From Luteipulveratus flavus (GTDB lineage Bacteria > Actinomycetota > Actinomycetes > Actinomycetales > Dermatophilaceae), in NCBI RefSeq assembly GCF_029080175.1, contig NZ_JARFJC010000048.1: 64,000 nt of DNA. One strand, given 5' to 3'. The notes below the pieces were generated by a model. The model saw only the letters and a list, made by a program, of their open reading frames with translations. It had not been told where the DNA came from and did not search any database. The translations under genes were made by a program, and so were the position numbers. Positions 26,845 to 35,667 of this stretch are shown here, piece by piece. Position 1 is the stretch's first letter. Each line of letters opens with the position of its first letter.

Positions 26845-27828
26845 ATGCATCCGCACGGCGTGGACTACACCGCCACGTCCGCGCGCCTGTCCTGGTCCGA
26901 GGTGGACTTCGCGGTGGTCTCCGCGGTCGGGCGGCTGCTCGGCGCCGACGTCGTGCGCGCGTCCGCTCCGGTCGGGTCCGGCTTCGGGGCGCAGTACGCC
27001 GGCACGCTGACCCTGGCCGACGGGCGCCGGGTCTTCGGGAAGGTCGCGGCACCGTGGATGGACTTCCCCGGCAGGGCGTTGCGCCGCGAGGCCGCCGTCC
27101 TGAGCAGCCTTCCGCAGCACGTCCCGCACGCACGGCTGCTGGGCCACACCTCGCACCAGGGCTGGGAGTGCGTGCTGGTCGAGCACCTGGACGGCCGGAT
27201 GCCGGTCTTTCCCTGGACCGTGGCCGACCTGGACGCGGCGTACGACGCGTGCGTCGCCGCAACCTCTGCGCCTCCCCCGCCGGGGCTGTGCGAGGAGGAG
27301 TTCCGGGACGCCGTCGCCCGCGACGACCGGCTGCTCGAGACCGAGCGTGCGCTGGCCGCGGGGACGTTCGTCCTGCCGACGACCTGGGGGCAGGACACCT
27401 GGCTCGCCGCCACGATCGCCGCCCACGCGTCCGAGCTCGCCCGGCTGTCCCACGCGGTGGACTCCCTGACCGGTGAGTCCGTCTGCCACAACGACATGCG
27501 GCCCGACAACCTCGTGATCACCGAGGGCAGGGCCGTGATGGTCGACTGGAACTTCCTGACCCGCGGGCCGGCCTGGCTCGACTTCGTGTGCCTGCTGCCG
27601 ATGGCGCGGCGCCAAGGGCTGGACGTGCGCGCCTGGCTGAGCCGCCCGCTGCTGCACTCGGCGACCGACCAGCAGGTCGACATCCTCCTGGCCAACATCG
27701 CGGTCTACATGCTGAGCACCCAGGAGCGGCCCTTGCCGGCCGGCTGCACCCCCGCGATGCGCCGCCATCAGCTGGTCTACGCCCACGACTTCACCCGGTT
27801 CCTCGCCGACCGCCGCGGCTGGCGTTGA
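26845..27828 (+). CDS. Aminoglycoside phosphotransferase (APH)-fold kinase
   Basis: 327 residues. The C-lobe catalytic loop is HNDMRPDN (215-222) and the metal-binding Asp is D234 in VMVDWNF. The N-lobe GFGAQYAGTLTL and VFGKVAA supply the nucleotide-binding strands and Lys. The APH fold covers drug, sugar, choline and other small-molecule kinases, so resistance should not be assumed. The start is ATG 26845. It ends at an inverted repeat shared with the convergent DUF559 gene. Confidence 0.82.
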   Translation: MHPHGVDYTATSARLSWSEVDFAVVSAVGRLLGADVVRASAPVGSGFGAQYAGTLTLADGRRVFGKVAAPWMDFPGRALRREAAVLSSLPQHVPHARLLGHTSHQGWECVLVEHLDGRMPVFPWTVADLDAAYDACVAATSAPPPPGLCEEEFRDAVARDDRLLETERALAAGTFVLPTTWGQDTWLAATIAAHASELARLSHAVDSLTGESVCHNDMRPDNLVITEGRAVMVDWNFLTRGPAWLDFVCLLPMARRQGLDVRAWLSRPLLHSATDQQVDILLANIAVYMLSTQERPLPAGCTPAMRRHQLVYAHDFTRFLADRRGWR

Positions 27829-27853
27829 CCTCGGCGCGCGATCGGTGCGGCCG

Positions 27854-27897
27854 ACCTGTGTCGCACGGTGCGTCACCACGCACGGTGTGACACAGGT
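27854..27897. terminator. Terminator-like inverted repeat between convergent genes
   Basis: ACCTGTGTCGCACGGTGCGT (27854-27873) is the near-complete reverse complement of ACGCACGGTGTGACACAGGT (27878-27897), with 18 of 20 positions pairing and a CACC loop. It lies between the APH-like and DUF559 genes and can terminate both. Confidence 0.75.
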
Positions 27898-27915
27898 CCG
27901 TCGGTGACGCCTTCA

Positions 27916-28824
27916 TCACGCGGCTGCTCGGTTGCTGAGGAGTCGGTGCGCGCGCACGACCTGCCCCATCAGCTCGGCCTCGCGAACCCGCACACCGAGC
28001 AGTGGCAGACGCAGCACGGTGTCGCCGTCGATCACGAGCTCGTTCTGGCGGAGGGCGTCGTCGACAGGACCGGAGCCCAGGTGGTGGTGCATGCCGTCCA
28101 CCTCGACGAACAGCCTGATCTCGGGCCACCCGGCGTCCAGGTAGGAACGACCTCGGGACGTCGTCCGCACGACCTGCCGAGTCGGCGCCGGCAGCCCGTA
28201 CGCGCGACAGAGCGCGCCGAAGTCGAGCTCTCCGAGCGCCTGGGCACCGTCCACGACGTCCGCGACCAGGCGCCGGATCAGCCGCCGCCTCCAGTGCAGC
28301 CCGACCTGCTCCAGCGCCTGGGGCATGCGGCTCAACGGCAGGATGCGCTGCTGCGCTGCCATGACGACGAGCAGCCCGGCCTGTCGGTCGGTGCTGGCCC
28401 ATCCGGCCGCCCTCAGCACGGCAACCTCTGGACGCACCCGCGGTGGACCGGACGCCATGAGCTCACCTGGCACCCGCCTCTCGACGGTCCGGACCACTAC
28501 TCCGTCGACCGCTCTGCGTCCGCGTCCGCCCGGGACCGAGAGGGTGATGGCGTCGTGGTGCAGCCCGCGCAGCCCCGCGAGCTGCAGCGCCGTCACGCCA
28601 TCGAGCGCTGCTGCACGACCGCACTCCCACAGCGCCCGCCACTGGTGGGCGGTCTCCGACAGCTCGCCGGTGTGAACCGCCACGGTCTGTAGCCCGTGCA
28701 GACGCCATCGCCGGGCCGCGACCTGGTCGCGCACCCGCCACCGGTCGATCCCCAGCTCACGGAGCTGCGCACGCGACACCAACCCGTCCTGCTCTTCAGC
28801 CAGTCCTCGCAGCCTCTGGTCCAC
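27916..28824 (-). CDS. AbiEi-type wHTH plus DUF559 (VSR-like nuclease fold) protein
   Basis: About 302 residues from GTG 28824; a GTG at 28968 would extend it to 350. The N-terminal AbiEi_4-like winged helix reads EEQDGLVSRAQLRELGI and RWRVRDQVAARRWRL. The C-terminal DUF559 domain has SYLDAGWPEIRLFVEVDG followed by HHH and LRQNELVIDGDTVLRLP, the D-(x)n-ExD-type residues of the PD-(D/E)xK/VSR fold. These proteins are common in actinobacteria and often annotated as type IV antitoxin-like. No AbiEii toxin gene is adjacent, so a toxin-antitoxin role is not supported here. Confidence 0.78.
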   Translation of the reverse strand: MDQRLRGLAEEQDGLVSRAQLRELGIDRWRVRDQVAARRWRLHGLQTVAVHTGELSETAHQWRALWECGRAAALDGVTALQLAGLRGLHHDAITLSVPGGRGRRAVDGVVVRTVERRVPGELMASGPPRVRPEVAVLRAAGWASTDRQAGLLVVMAAQQRILPLSRMPQALEQVGLHWRRRLIRRLVADVVDGAQALGELDFGALCRAYGLPAPTRQVVRTTSRGRSYLDAGWPEIRLFVEVDGMHHHLGSGPVDDALRQNELVIDGDTVLRLPLLGVRVREAELMGQVVRAHRLLSNRAAA

Positions 28825-29059
28825 GACGTCACGGTGTCGGCAGCACCCTGGATGCGCCTCCGAGCCGCGCGCGCCTGTGGAGACGGAGCGCTTCGAACGA
28901 GGAGGTGTGGACGGACCCGATCCGGACCAGTGACCTCGACCGGTGCGAAAGGGTGCGCCATCACGCACGCAGAGGCATAGCTCCGGCTCACGTCTCGGCC
29001 CGCGACGCGAGCATCACGATCTGGACGGGCCTGGTCGTCGAGAACGGCCCCCGCTAGGG

Positions 29060-29097
29060 TTTCCACGAAGCGAGCCAGAGTTTCCGTATCGTGGAAA
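29060..29097 (+). promoter_or_regulatory. Inverted repeat operator before aceB
   Basis: TTTCCACGA (29060-29068) and TCGTGGAAA (29089-29097) are perfect inverted repeats 20 bp apart. A further TTTCC at 29081 makes TTTCC-N7-GGAAA with the right arm, and the two TTTCC copies are 21 bp (two helical turns) apart. A weak -10 (TAGGGT, 29055-29060) lies at its left edge. TTTCC/GGAAA half-sites suit IclR-family regulators, and an iclR gene ends this operon. Assignment is inferred. Confidence 0.6.
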
Positions 29098-29106
29098 GAG
29101 ATGTGT

Positions 29107-30705
29107 ATGTCTGCCCTGACGCTGCCCGACGGAGTCGAGGTCACCGGCCCGCTCGAGGACCGCTACGAGGAGATCCTCTCCGAGAAGGCGCTCGAGCTCG
29201 TCGCGAAGCTGCACCGCGAGCTGAACGGCCGACGCCTGGAGCGCCTGGACGCGCGCGGCAAGCGGGTCGCCGAGATCTCCGCCGGCGCCGACCTGGGCTT
29301 CCTGGAGGAGACCCGGCACGTCCGCGAGGACGACTCCTGGCAGGTCGCGCCGCTCGGCCCGGGCCTGGAGGACCGCCGCGTCGAGATGACCGGCCCGACC
29401 GACCGCAAGATGACGATCAACGCGCTGAACTCCGGCGCCAAGGCCTGGCTCGCCGACCAGGAGGACGCGAACACCCCGATGTGGGGCAACGTCGTGTCCG
29501 GTCCGCTCAACCTCAAGGACGCCCTCGACGGCACGCTGGCCTTCACCAGCCCGGAGGGCAAGGACTACGCGGTCACCAAGCCGTTCGAGGAGCTGCCGAC
29601 GATCATCGTGCGGCCGCGTGGCTGGCACCTGCCGGAGAAGCACATCCTGGTCGACGGCGAGGAGACCTCCGGGTCCCTGGTCGACTTCGCGCTCTACCTC
29701 GTCGCCTGCGGTCAGAAGCAGATCGACAAGGGTCGCGGCCCGTACTTCTACCTGCCGAAGATGGAGTCTCACCTCGAGGCGCGCATCTGGAACGACGCGT
29801 TCGTCATCGGCCAGGACTTCGTCGGCATCCCGCAGGGCACCATCCGCGCGACGGTCCTCATCGAGACCCTGCCGGCCGCGTTCGAGATGGAGGAGATCCT
29901 CTACGAGCTGCGCGACCACTCCGCGGGCCTGAACGCCGGCCGCTGGGACTACCTCTTCTCGGTCATCAAGACCTACCGCACCCGCGGCGCCGACTACATC
30001 GTCCCGGACCGCAACACCGTGACGATGACGGTGCCGTTCATGCGGGCGTACACCGAGCTGCTGGTGCGCACCTGCCACCAGCGCGGCGCGTCCGCGATCG
30101 GCGGCATGGCGGCGTTCATCCCGAGCAAGGACGAGGCGGTCAACACCGCGGCGTACGAGAAGCTCACCGCCGACAAGACCCGTGAGGCCGGCGACGGCTT
30201 CGACGGCTCGTGGGTGGCGCACCCGGCGATGGTGCAGACCTGCGCCGACGTGTTCACCAAGGTGCTGGGCGACAACCCCAACCAGATCGACAAGAAGCGC
30301 GAGGACGTCCAGGTCGAGGGCGCTGCGCTGCTGGACGTGAAGGCCACCCCGGGCGAGGTCACCTTCGCCGGGCTGCGCAGCAACATCGACGTGGCGATCC
30401 AGTACCTGCGGATGTGGCTCATGGGCCGCGGCGCAGTCGGCATCCACAACCTGATGGAGGACGCCGCCACCGCCGAGATCTCCCGCTCGCAGATCTGGCA
30501 GCAGATCAACAACCAGGTGACGACCGCGGACACCGACCAGCTCATCACCAAGGAGCTCGTCCTCCGGCTGGTGGACGAGGTCATCGCCGAGCTGCCGGGC
30601 GACGCGAGCGACTACGACGACGCGAAGGCCACCTTCCTGCAGGTCGCCGTCGCCGACGAGTACGCCGACTTCCTCACCCTCCCCGCGTACGCCCGGATGC
30701 CGTGA
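29107..30705 (+). CDS. aceB: Malate synthase A
   Basis: 532 residues, normal for form A. It condenses glyoxylate with acetyl-CoA to malate. Conserved blocks are DRKMTINALNSGAKAWLADQEDANTP, the catalytic RPRGWHLPEKH (Arg), the metal and substrate region TLPAAFEMEEILYELRDHSAGLNAGRWDY, and GGMAAFIPSKDE with RSQIWQQINN at the end. ATG 29107 is preferred over ATG 29101 because the GGAAAGAG site is 6 bp from it and directly abuts the other. It leads the aceB-glcD-glcE-glcF-iclR operon. Confidence 0.96.
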   Translation: MSALTLPDGVEVTGPLEDRYEEILSEKALELVAKLHRELNGRRLERLDARGKRVAEISAGADLGFLEETRHVREDDSWQVAPLGPGLEDRRVEMTGPTDRKMTINALNSGAKAWLADQEDANTPMWGNVVSGPLNLKDALDGTLAFTSPEGKDYAVTKPFEELPTIIVRPRGWHLPEKHILVDGEETSGSLVDFALYLVACGQKQIDKGRGPYFYLPKMESHLEARIWNDAFVIGQDFVGIPQGTIRATVLIETLPAAFEMEEILYELRDHSAGLNAGRWDYLFSVIKTYRTRGADYIVPDRNTVTMTVPFMRAYTELLVRTCHQRGASAIGGMAAFIPSKDEAVNTAAYEKLTADKTREAGDGFDGSWVAHPAMVQTCADVFTKVLGDNPNQIDKKREDVQVEGAALLDVKATPGEVTFAGLRSNIDVAIQYLRMWLMGRGAVGIHNLMEDAATAEISRSQIWQQINNQVTTADTDQLITKELVLRLVDEVIAELPGDASDYDDAKATFLQVAVADEYADFLTLPAYARMP

Positions 30706-30709
30706 CGCG

Positions 30710-32179
30710 ATGACCGAGTCCGGGTCGGTGACCACGGTGCTGGGGCGGCTGCGCGAGCGGCTACCGGAGTCCGCCCTGGTCACCGACCGGACCCGGCTGC
30801 GCACGTACGAGTGCGACGGGCTCCTGCACTACCGGGTCGTCCCGGCCCTGGTCGTGCTGGCCCGCTCGGCCGACGACATCTGTACGACGGTGGCGGCCTG
30901 CGCGGCCGAGGGTGTGCCCTTCGTCGCGCGCGGCTCGGGCACGGGCCTGTCCGGTGGCGCGCTCCCCCACGCCGACGGCGTCCTGATCGTCACCTCGCAG
31001 CTCCGGCAGATCCGCGAGATCGCGCCGCAGGACCAGCGCGCCGTCGTCGACCCGGGCGTCATCAACCTGCACGTCTCGGACGCGGCCCGGCCGCACGGCT
31101 ACTACTTCGCGCCGGACCCCTCCAGCCAGCAGATCTGCTCGGTCGGCGGCAACGTCGCCGAGAACTCCGGCGGAGCCCACTGCCTGAAGTACGGCTTCAC
31201 CAGCACACACGTCCTCTCGATCGACCTGGTCACCCCGGACGGCGAGCAGGTGACGCTCGGTACCCGCGCGCCCGACGCACCGGGCTACGACCTGCTCGGC
31301 GCCGTCGTCGGCTCCGAGGGCACCCTGGGCGTCGCGACCTCGGTGACCGTACGGCTGCTCCGGACGCCCGAGGCGGTCCAGACCGTCCTCGCCGGGTTCG
31401 GCTCCACCGACGAGGCGGGCACAGCCGTGTCGGCGATCATCGGGGCCGGCATCGTGCCGGCCGCCATCGAGATGATGGACGCCCTCGCGATCGAGGCCGC
31501 CGAGGCCGCGGTCGGGTGCAACTACCCCGAGGGAGCCGGCGCCGTCCTGGTGATCGAGCTCGACGGGCCGGCGCCCGAGGTCGAGCACGAGCTCGCGGCG
31601 GTCGAGCGCATGTGCGAGGACGCCGGGTCGTTCGAGCTGCGCGTCGCCGCGGACGACACCGAGCGAGCGGCGATCTGGCGCGGACGCAAGTCCGCCTTCG
31701 CAGCCGTCGGGCGGATCAGCCCCGACTACATCGTCCAGGACGGTGTCATCCCGCGTACGGCGCTTCCGGAGGTGCTGCGCGCGATGACGCAGCTCGCTGA
31801 GGAACGCGGGCTGCGCGTCGCCAACGTGTTCCACGCCGGGGACGGCAACCTGCACCCGCTCGTGCTGTTCGACGAGGCCCGGGACGGCGAGGGCGAGCGC
31901 GCCGAGGAGCTGTCCGGCGCGATCCTCGACCTGTGCCTGGAGCACGGCGGCTCGCTCACCGGCGAGCATGGCGTCGGCGCGGACAAGGCCAAGCACATGC
32001 CCAAGATGTTCAGCGCCGACGACCTCGACACGATGCAGCTGGTGCGCTGCGCGTTCGACCCCGGCGGCATCGCCAACCCCGGCAAGATCTACCCCACGCC
32101 GCGACTGTGCGGTGAGCGGCCCGGCAAGCGCACCGAGCCGCACCCGGCGCAGGCCGCCGGGCTGGCGGAGGTGTTCTGA
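30710..32179 (+). CDS. glcD: Glycolate oxidase subunit GlcD-like FAD oxidase
   Basis: 489 residues of the FAD_binding_4 / FAD-oxidase C family. The FAD motif is PFVARGSGTGLSGGALPH, with SVGGNVAENSGGAHCLKYG and the C-terminal HAGDGNLHPL and GSLTGEHGVGADKAKHM blocks. It is the catalytic subunit that oxidises glycolate (or D-lactate-type 2-hydroxy acids) to glyoxylate. It starts 4 bp after aceB, so its product feeds malate synthase directly. Its stop overlaps the glcE start (TGATG). Confidence 0.93.
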   Translation: MTESGSVTTVLGRLRERLPESALVTDRTRLRTYECDGLLHYRVVPALVVLARSADDICTTVAACAAEGVPFVARGSGTGLSGGALPHADGVLIVTSQLRQIREIAPQDQRAVVDPGVINLHVSDAARPHGYYFAPDPSSQQICSVGGNVAENSGGAHCLKYGFTSTHVLSIDLVTPDGEQVTLGTRAPDAPGYDLLGAVVGSEGTLGVATSVTVRLLRTPEAVQTVLAGFGSTDEAGTAVSAIIGAGIVPAAIEMMDALAIEAAEAAVGCNYPEGAGAVLVIELDGPAPEVEHELAAVERMCEDAGSFELRVAADDTERAAIWRGRKSAFAAVGRISPDYIVQDGVIPRTALPEVLRAMTQLAEERGLRVANVFHAGDGNLHPLVLFDEARDGEGERAEELSGAILDLCLEHGGSLTGEHGVGADKAKHMPKMFSADDLDTMQLVRCAFDPGGIANPGKIYPTPRLCGERPGKRTEPHPAQAAGLAEVF

Positions 32180-33351
32180 TGCCGTCGAGCCCGCTCAGCA
32201 CGCAAGCCGCGGAGGCCGCCGAACACGTCGACGGTGTACCGGTCGGGGAAGTCGTCCGACCGCAGTCGACGGCAGAGGTCGCCGACGTCATGAAAGACGC
32301 AGCGGCACAACGGCTTTCGGTGGTCGTGCGTGGCGCAGGAACCAAGCTGACGTGGGGTGCTCCCCCGCGGTCGGCCGACCTGCTGCTCGACCTCGGTGGC
32401 ATGAGCCGCGTGCTGGAGCACGAGGCCGGCGACCTCATCGTGTCGGCGCAGGCCGGCACCCCGCTGGCCGAGCTCCAGCGCATCGTCGGGCGGACAGACC
32501 AGCGGCTGGGCGTCGACGAGGTCGTCCCCGGGACCACCCTGGGCGGGCTGGTGGCCACCAACGTCAGCGGGCCTCGCCGCGTGGCGCTCGGCACCGTCCG
32601 CGACCTGCTCATCGGCGTGACGGTGGTCCGCGCCGACGGCGTCGTCGCTCGTGCCGGTGGGAAGGTCGTCAAGAACGTCGCCGGCTACGACCTGGGCAAG
32701 CTCATGGTCGGCTCGTACGGCACGCTCGCCGTGATCACGGAGGCGACGTTCCGCCTGCACCCGGCCCCGGAGGCGTCAGTCTGGTCCCACGTGCAGTGCG
32801 GCTCTCCGGCTGATGCGACGGATCTCGTTGCAGCGGTGGTGGACTCGCAGATCGTGCCCGCTGCGGTCGAGATCGACGCGGAGCGCGGGCACTGCACGGT
32901 CTCGGTCCTCGTGGAGGGTACGCGCTCGGGCGTCGAGCAGCGGTCGGCGGCGGCCGGCCTGATCGGAGCACCCGCCGCCCGTGCGAGCGCCCCCGGCATC
33001 GGCCTCGCCTATGACGGATCGTTGCTCAAGATCACGACGCAGATCTCGTCCGCGACCGAGATCGCCCAGGCTGCAGTCGATCTCGACCTCCACGTACGGG
33101 GGTCGGTCGGCGCCGGAGTGTTGTACGCGAGCACGTCCGACGCGCAGACGGCGGTGACCGCGGTGAGTCAGTTGCGCCCGCTGGCGGCAGCCCGCGGTGG
33201 CGCGCTCGTCCTCGTCGACGCCCCGGCCGAGGTGAAGTCGGCCGTCGACCTGTGGGGACCCGTCGCCGCCCTCGACCTGATGCGTCGGGTCAAACACGAG
33301 TTCGACCCTGAGAACCGTTTGGCACCAGGCAGATTCGTCGGAGGGATCTGA
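32179..33351 (+). CDS. glcE: Glycolate oxidase subunit GlcE-like FAD-binding protein
   Basis: A 390-residue FAD-binding subunit. RLSVVVRGAGTKLTWGAPP and TLGGLVATNVSGPRRVALGTVRDLLIG are the FAD motifs, and KVVKNVAGYDLGKLMVGSYGTL is typical of GlcE. The C-terminal part is shorter than in GlcD. It probably pairs with GlcD and GlcF in a membrane-associated complex. ATG 32179 overlaps the glcD stop by one base. Confidence 0.92.
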   Translation: MPSSPLSTQAAEAAEHVDGVPVGEVVRPQSTAEVADVMKDAAAQRLSVVVRGAGTKLTWGAPPRSADLLLDLGGMSRVLEHEAGDLIVSAQAGTPLAELQRIVGRTDQRLGVDEVVPGTTLGGLVATNVSGPRRVALGTVRDLLIGVTVVRADGVVARAGGKVVKNVAGYDLGKLMVGSYGTLAVITEATFRLHPAPEASVWSHVQCGSPADATDLVAAVVDSQIVPAAVEIDAERGHCTVSVLVEGTRSGVEQRSAAAGLIGAPAARASAPGIGLAYDGSLLKITTQISSATEIAQAAVDLDLHVRGSVGAGVLYASTSDAQTAVTAVSQLRPLAAARGGALVLVDAPAEVKSAVDLWGPVAALDLMRRVKHEFDPENRLAPGRFVGGI

Positions 33352-34707
33352 GTGTCCGAGCAGACCGACCCCATCCGTCTGGGCATGCCCGCCGTACGCG
33401 GCTTCGACGCCGAGCGGCCGCCGAGCGGCGAGCTCATCGACGACTGCGTGCACTGCGGGTTCTGCCTGCCCAGCTGCCCGACGTACGTACTGTGGGGCGA
33501 GGAGATGGACAGCCCCCGCGGTCGTATCCACCTGATGAAGACCGCGCTCGAGGGCGAGCCGCTCACACCGGAGATGGCCGGCCACTTCGACGCGTGCCTC
33601 GGCTGCATGGCCTGCGTGACGGCCTGCCCCTCGGGTGTGCAGTACGACCGGCTGCTCGAACGCACCCGCCCGCAGGTGGAGCGCAACCACGAGCGCACAC
33701 GGAGCGAGAGGGCCCTGCGTGCGGCGATCTTCTCCCTGTTCCCGTACCCGCGGCGGCTGCGGATCGCCCGGACGGCGCTGCGGGCGACCCAGCGCTGCGG
33801 GCTCGACCGCGCGGTACGGCGGTCCGGCGTCCTGGAGCGACTCGCGCCTCACCTGGCGGCCATGCAGCGCGTGGCTCCGACCATCGGTGCGCGCGAGCCC
33901 CTCCCCGAGCTGATCCCCGCCGTGGGTGAGCGCCGGGCCCGGGTCGCGCTGCTGACCGGTTGCGTCCAGAGCGAGTTCTTTCCCGAGGTGAACGCCGCGA
34001 CCGCCCGGGTGCTGGCGGCGGAGGGGTGCGACGTCGTCGTCCCCCGCGGTCAGGGATGCTGCGGAGCCCTGAGCAGCCACAGCGGGCGGGAGCCGGAGGC
34101 CCGCGGGTTCGCCGACGCGACCATCGACACGTTCGACCCCCTCGACGTGGACTTCGTCGTCGTGAACTCCGCCGGGTGCGGCAGCGCCATGAAGGAGTAC
34201 GAGCAGCTCCTCGACACCGGCGACGACACCCGTACGGCGCGAGCGGCCGCGTTCAGCGAGCGCGTTCGCGATCTCGCGGAGATCCTCGTCGAGCTGGGGC
34301 CGCGGGCGGAGCGGCACGCGCTGCCCACCACCGTCGCGTACCACGACGCCTGCCACCTCGCCCACGCCCAGGGGGTGCGCGACCAGCCCCGCGAGCTGCT
34401 CGCCGGCATCCCCGACCTGACCGTGCGGGAGATCGCCGACGCGGCGATCTGCTGCGGATCGGCCGGGGTCTACAACATCCTGCAGCCCGAACCCGCGCGA
34501 GCGCTCGGGGAGCAGAAGTCGCGCAACGTCATCGCCACCGGCGCGCAGCTGCTCGTGACGGCGAACCCCGGCTGCATGATGCAGATCGCCGCCGCCGCGC
34601 GCGACCAGGGCACCGACCTGGCCGTCGCGCACACCGCGCAGGTGCTGGACGCCTCACTGCGCGGCCTGTCGGTCGCGTCGCTGACGGGGGTGCCCGGTGA
34701 CCAGTGA
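33352..34707 (+). CDS. glcF: Glycolate oxidase iron-sulfur subunit GlcF-like
   Basis: 451 residues with two 4Fe-4S ferredoxin motifs, CVHCGFCLPSCP (C32, C35, C38, C42) and CLGCMACVTACP (C82, C85, C88, C92). Two CCG domains follow, with GQGCCGALSSHSG...NSAGCGSAMKEY and AICCGSAGVYN...NPGCMMQI. It transfers electrons from the flavin subunits to the membrane quinone pool. GTG 33352 directly follows the glcE stop, and the iclR start overlaps its 3' end by 11 bp. Confidence 0.93.
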   Translation: MSEQTDPIRLGMPAVRGFDAERPPSGELIDDCVHCGFCLPSCPTYVLWGEEMDSPRGRIHLMKTALEGEPLTPEMAGHFDACLGCMACVTACPSGVQYDRLLERTRPQVERNHERTRSERALRAAIFSLFPYPRRLRIARTALRATQRCGLDRAVRRSGVLERLAPHLAAMQRVAPTIGAREPLPELIPAVGERRARVALLTGCVQSEFFPEVNAATARVLAAEGCDVVVPRGQGCCGALSSHSGREPEARGFADATIDTFDPLDVDFVVVNSAGCGSAMKEYEQLLDTGDDTRTARAAAFSERVRDLAEILVELGPRAERHALPTTVAYHDACHLAHAQGVRDQPRELLAGIPDLTVREIADAAICCGSAGVYNILQPEPARALGEQKSRNVIATGAQLLVTANPGCMMQIAAAARDQGTDLAVAHTAQVLDASLRGLSVASLTGVPGDQ

Positions 34708-35467
34708 ACCAGCCGTGACCACCGGCTCGCGTCGCGGCGGCGTCCAGGCAGTCGACCGTGCCCTGGACATCCTGGAGGTCCTCGGCGACGGGTCCACCAA
34801 GGGTGTCTCGGAGCTCGTCCGCGCCACTGAGCTCCCGCTCGGCACGGTCCACCGGCTGCTCGCGACGCTGGCCGAGCGCGGCTACGTCCGGCAGGACAGC
34901 GAGCGCCGCTACGCCATCGGACCGGCGGCGCTCGGCCTCGCCGACGCGGGTGAGCGCTCGCTCGCGGCGGTCGGACGGGCGTACGCGGCGCGGCTGACCG
35001 CCCTGTGCGGGGAGACGGTCAACCTCGCCGTGCTGCAGGGCCACGAGATGGTCTACGTCGCCCAGAGCCCGTCACCGCACTCGCTGCGGATCTTCGCCGA
35101 GGTCGGACGGCGCGTCCCGCTGCACAGCACCGCCGTCGGGAAAGCCGTGCTGGCGTCGATGGGAGCACCGCAGGCGGCGGACCTGCTGCGCGCCCGGCCG
35201 CTGACGGCTTCGACGCCGAGGACGCTGACCACGACGGAGGAGCTCGACCGTGAGCTCGCACGGGTGCGGGACGAGGGGTACGCGGTCGACGAGGAGGAAC
35301 AGGAGCTCGGTGTCCGTTGCGTCGCCGCCGTCGTCTCCTCACCCGGGCTGCACGCCGCGCTGTCGGTGTCCGGTCCGACCGAGCGCTTCACCGTGGACGC
35401 CGCCCGCGCTGCGGCTCCGCAGGTCCGGGCCGTCGCCGCCGACCTGGCCACCGCCCTCCGCGCCTGA
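34697..35467 (+). CDS. IclR family transcriptional regulator
   Basis: 256 residues: an N-terminal winged helix (AVDRALDILEVLGDGSTKGVSELVRATELPLGTVHRLLATL, residues 18-58) and a C-terminal effector domain of about 170 residues with PLHSTAVGKAVLA and EEQELGVRCVAAVV. Glyoxylate-type acids are known effectors of E. coli IclR. As the last gene of the aceB-glcDEF operon it is the obvious candidate to bind the TTTCC/GGAAA repeat before aceB, making the unit self-controlled. Confidence 0.92.
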   Translation: MTSEPAVTTGSRRGGVQAVDRALDILEVLGDGSTKGVSELVRATELPLGTVHRLLATLAERGYVRQDSERRYAIGPAALGLADAGERSLAAVGRAYAARLTALCGETVNLAVLQGHEMVYVAQSPSPHSLRIFAEVGRRVPLHSTAVGKAVLASMGAPQAADLLRARPLTASTPRTLTTTEELDRELARVRDEGYAVDEEEQELGVRCVAAVVSSPGLHAALSVSGPTERFTVDAARAAAPQVRAVAADLATALRA

Positions 35468-35480
35468 CCCCCTCCCCTCC

Positions 35481-35660
35481 CGGCAAAAGCTGAGCGCCGG
35501 CACACGCATACCTGTGCCCTTCACCACCTTCTGCCGCTCCCCGGCAAAAGCTGGTCGCCGGCACACGCATACCTATGCCCGCCACCACCTTCTGCCGCTC
35601 CCCGGCAAAAGCTGAGCGCCGGCACACGCATACCTGTGCCCGCCACCACCTTTTGCCGGT
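35481..35660. repeat. Three tandem 61-bp hairpin repeats
   Basis: CGGCAAAAGCTG recurs at 35481, 35542 and 35603, a strict 61-bp period. Units 1 and 3 differ in a few bases; unit 2 has GGT for AGC and TATGCC for TGTGCC. Each unit can fold, with the outer stem CGGCAAAAG/CTTCTGCCG (perfect CTTTTGCCG in unit 3) and the inner stem GGCACA/TGTGCC around CGCATACC. Unit 2 can instead pair GCATA/TATGC. The array begins 13 bp after the iclR stop. There are no unique spacers, so it is not CRISPR. Confidence 0.9.
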
Positions 35661-35667
35661 AAGGGGT

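Noticed and set aside
26845..27828. Aminoglycoside resistance gene
   Set aside because: The APH fold is shared by many small-molecule kinases; no specific resistance signature or mobile context is visible.
25372..27879. An 835-residue minus-strand ORF across the MFS and kinase genes
   Set aside because: It overlaps the well-supported APH-like gene on the other strand and is out of frame with the MFS gene; composition is Arg/Gly/Ala-rich with no motif.
27916..28824. Type IV toxin-antitoxin pair
   Set aside because: Only an AbiEi-like head fused to DUF559 is present; the APH-like gene next to it is convergent and not an AbiEii nucleotidyltransferase.
35481..35660. CRISPR array
   Set aside because: The 61-bp units are contiguous with no unique spacers, only three copies exist, and no cas genes are near.
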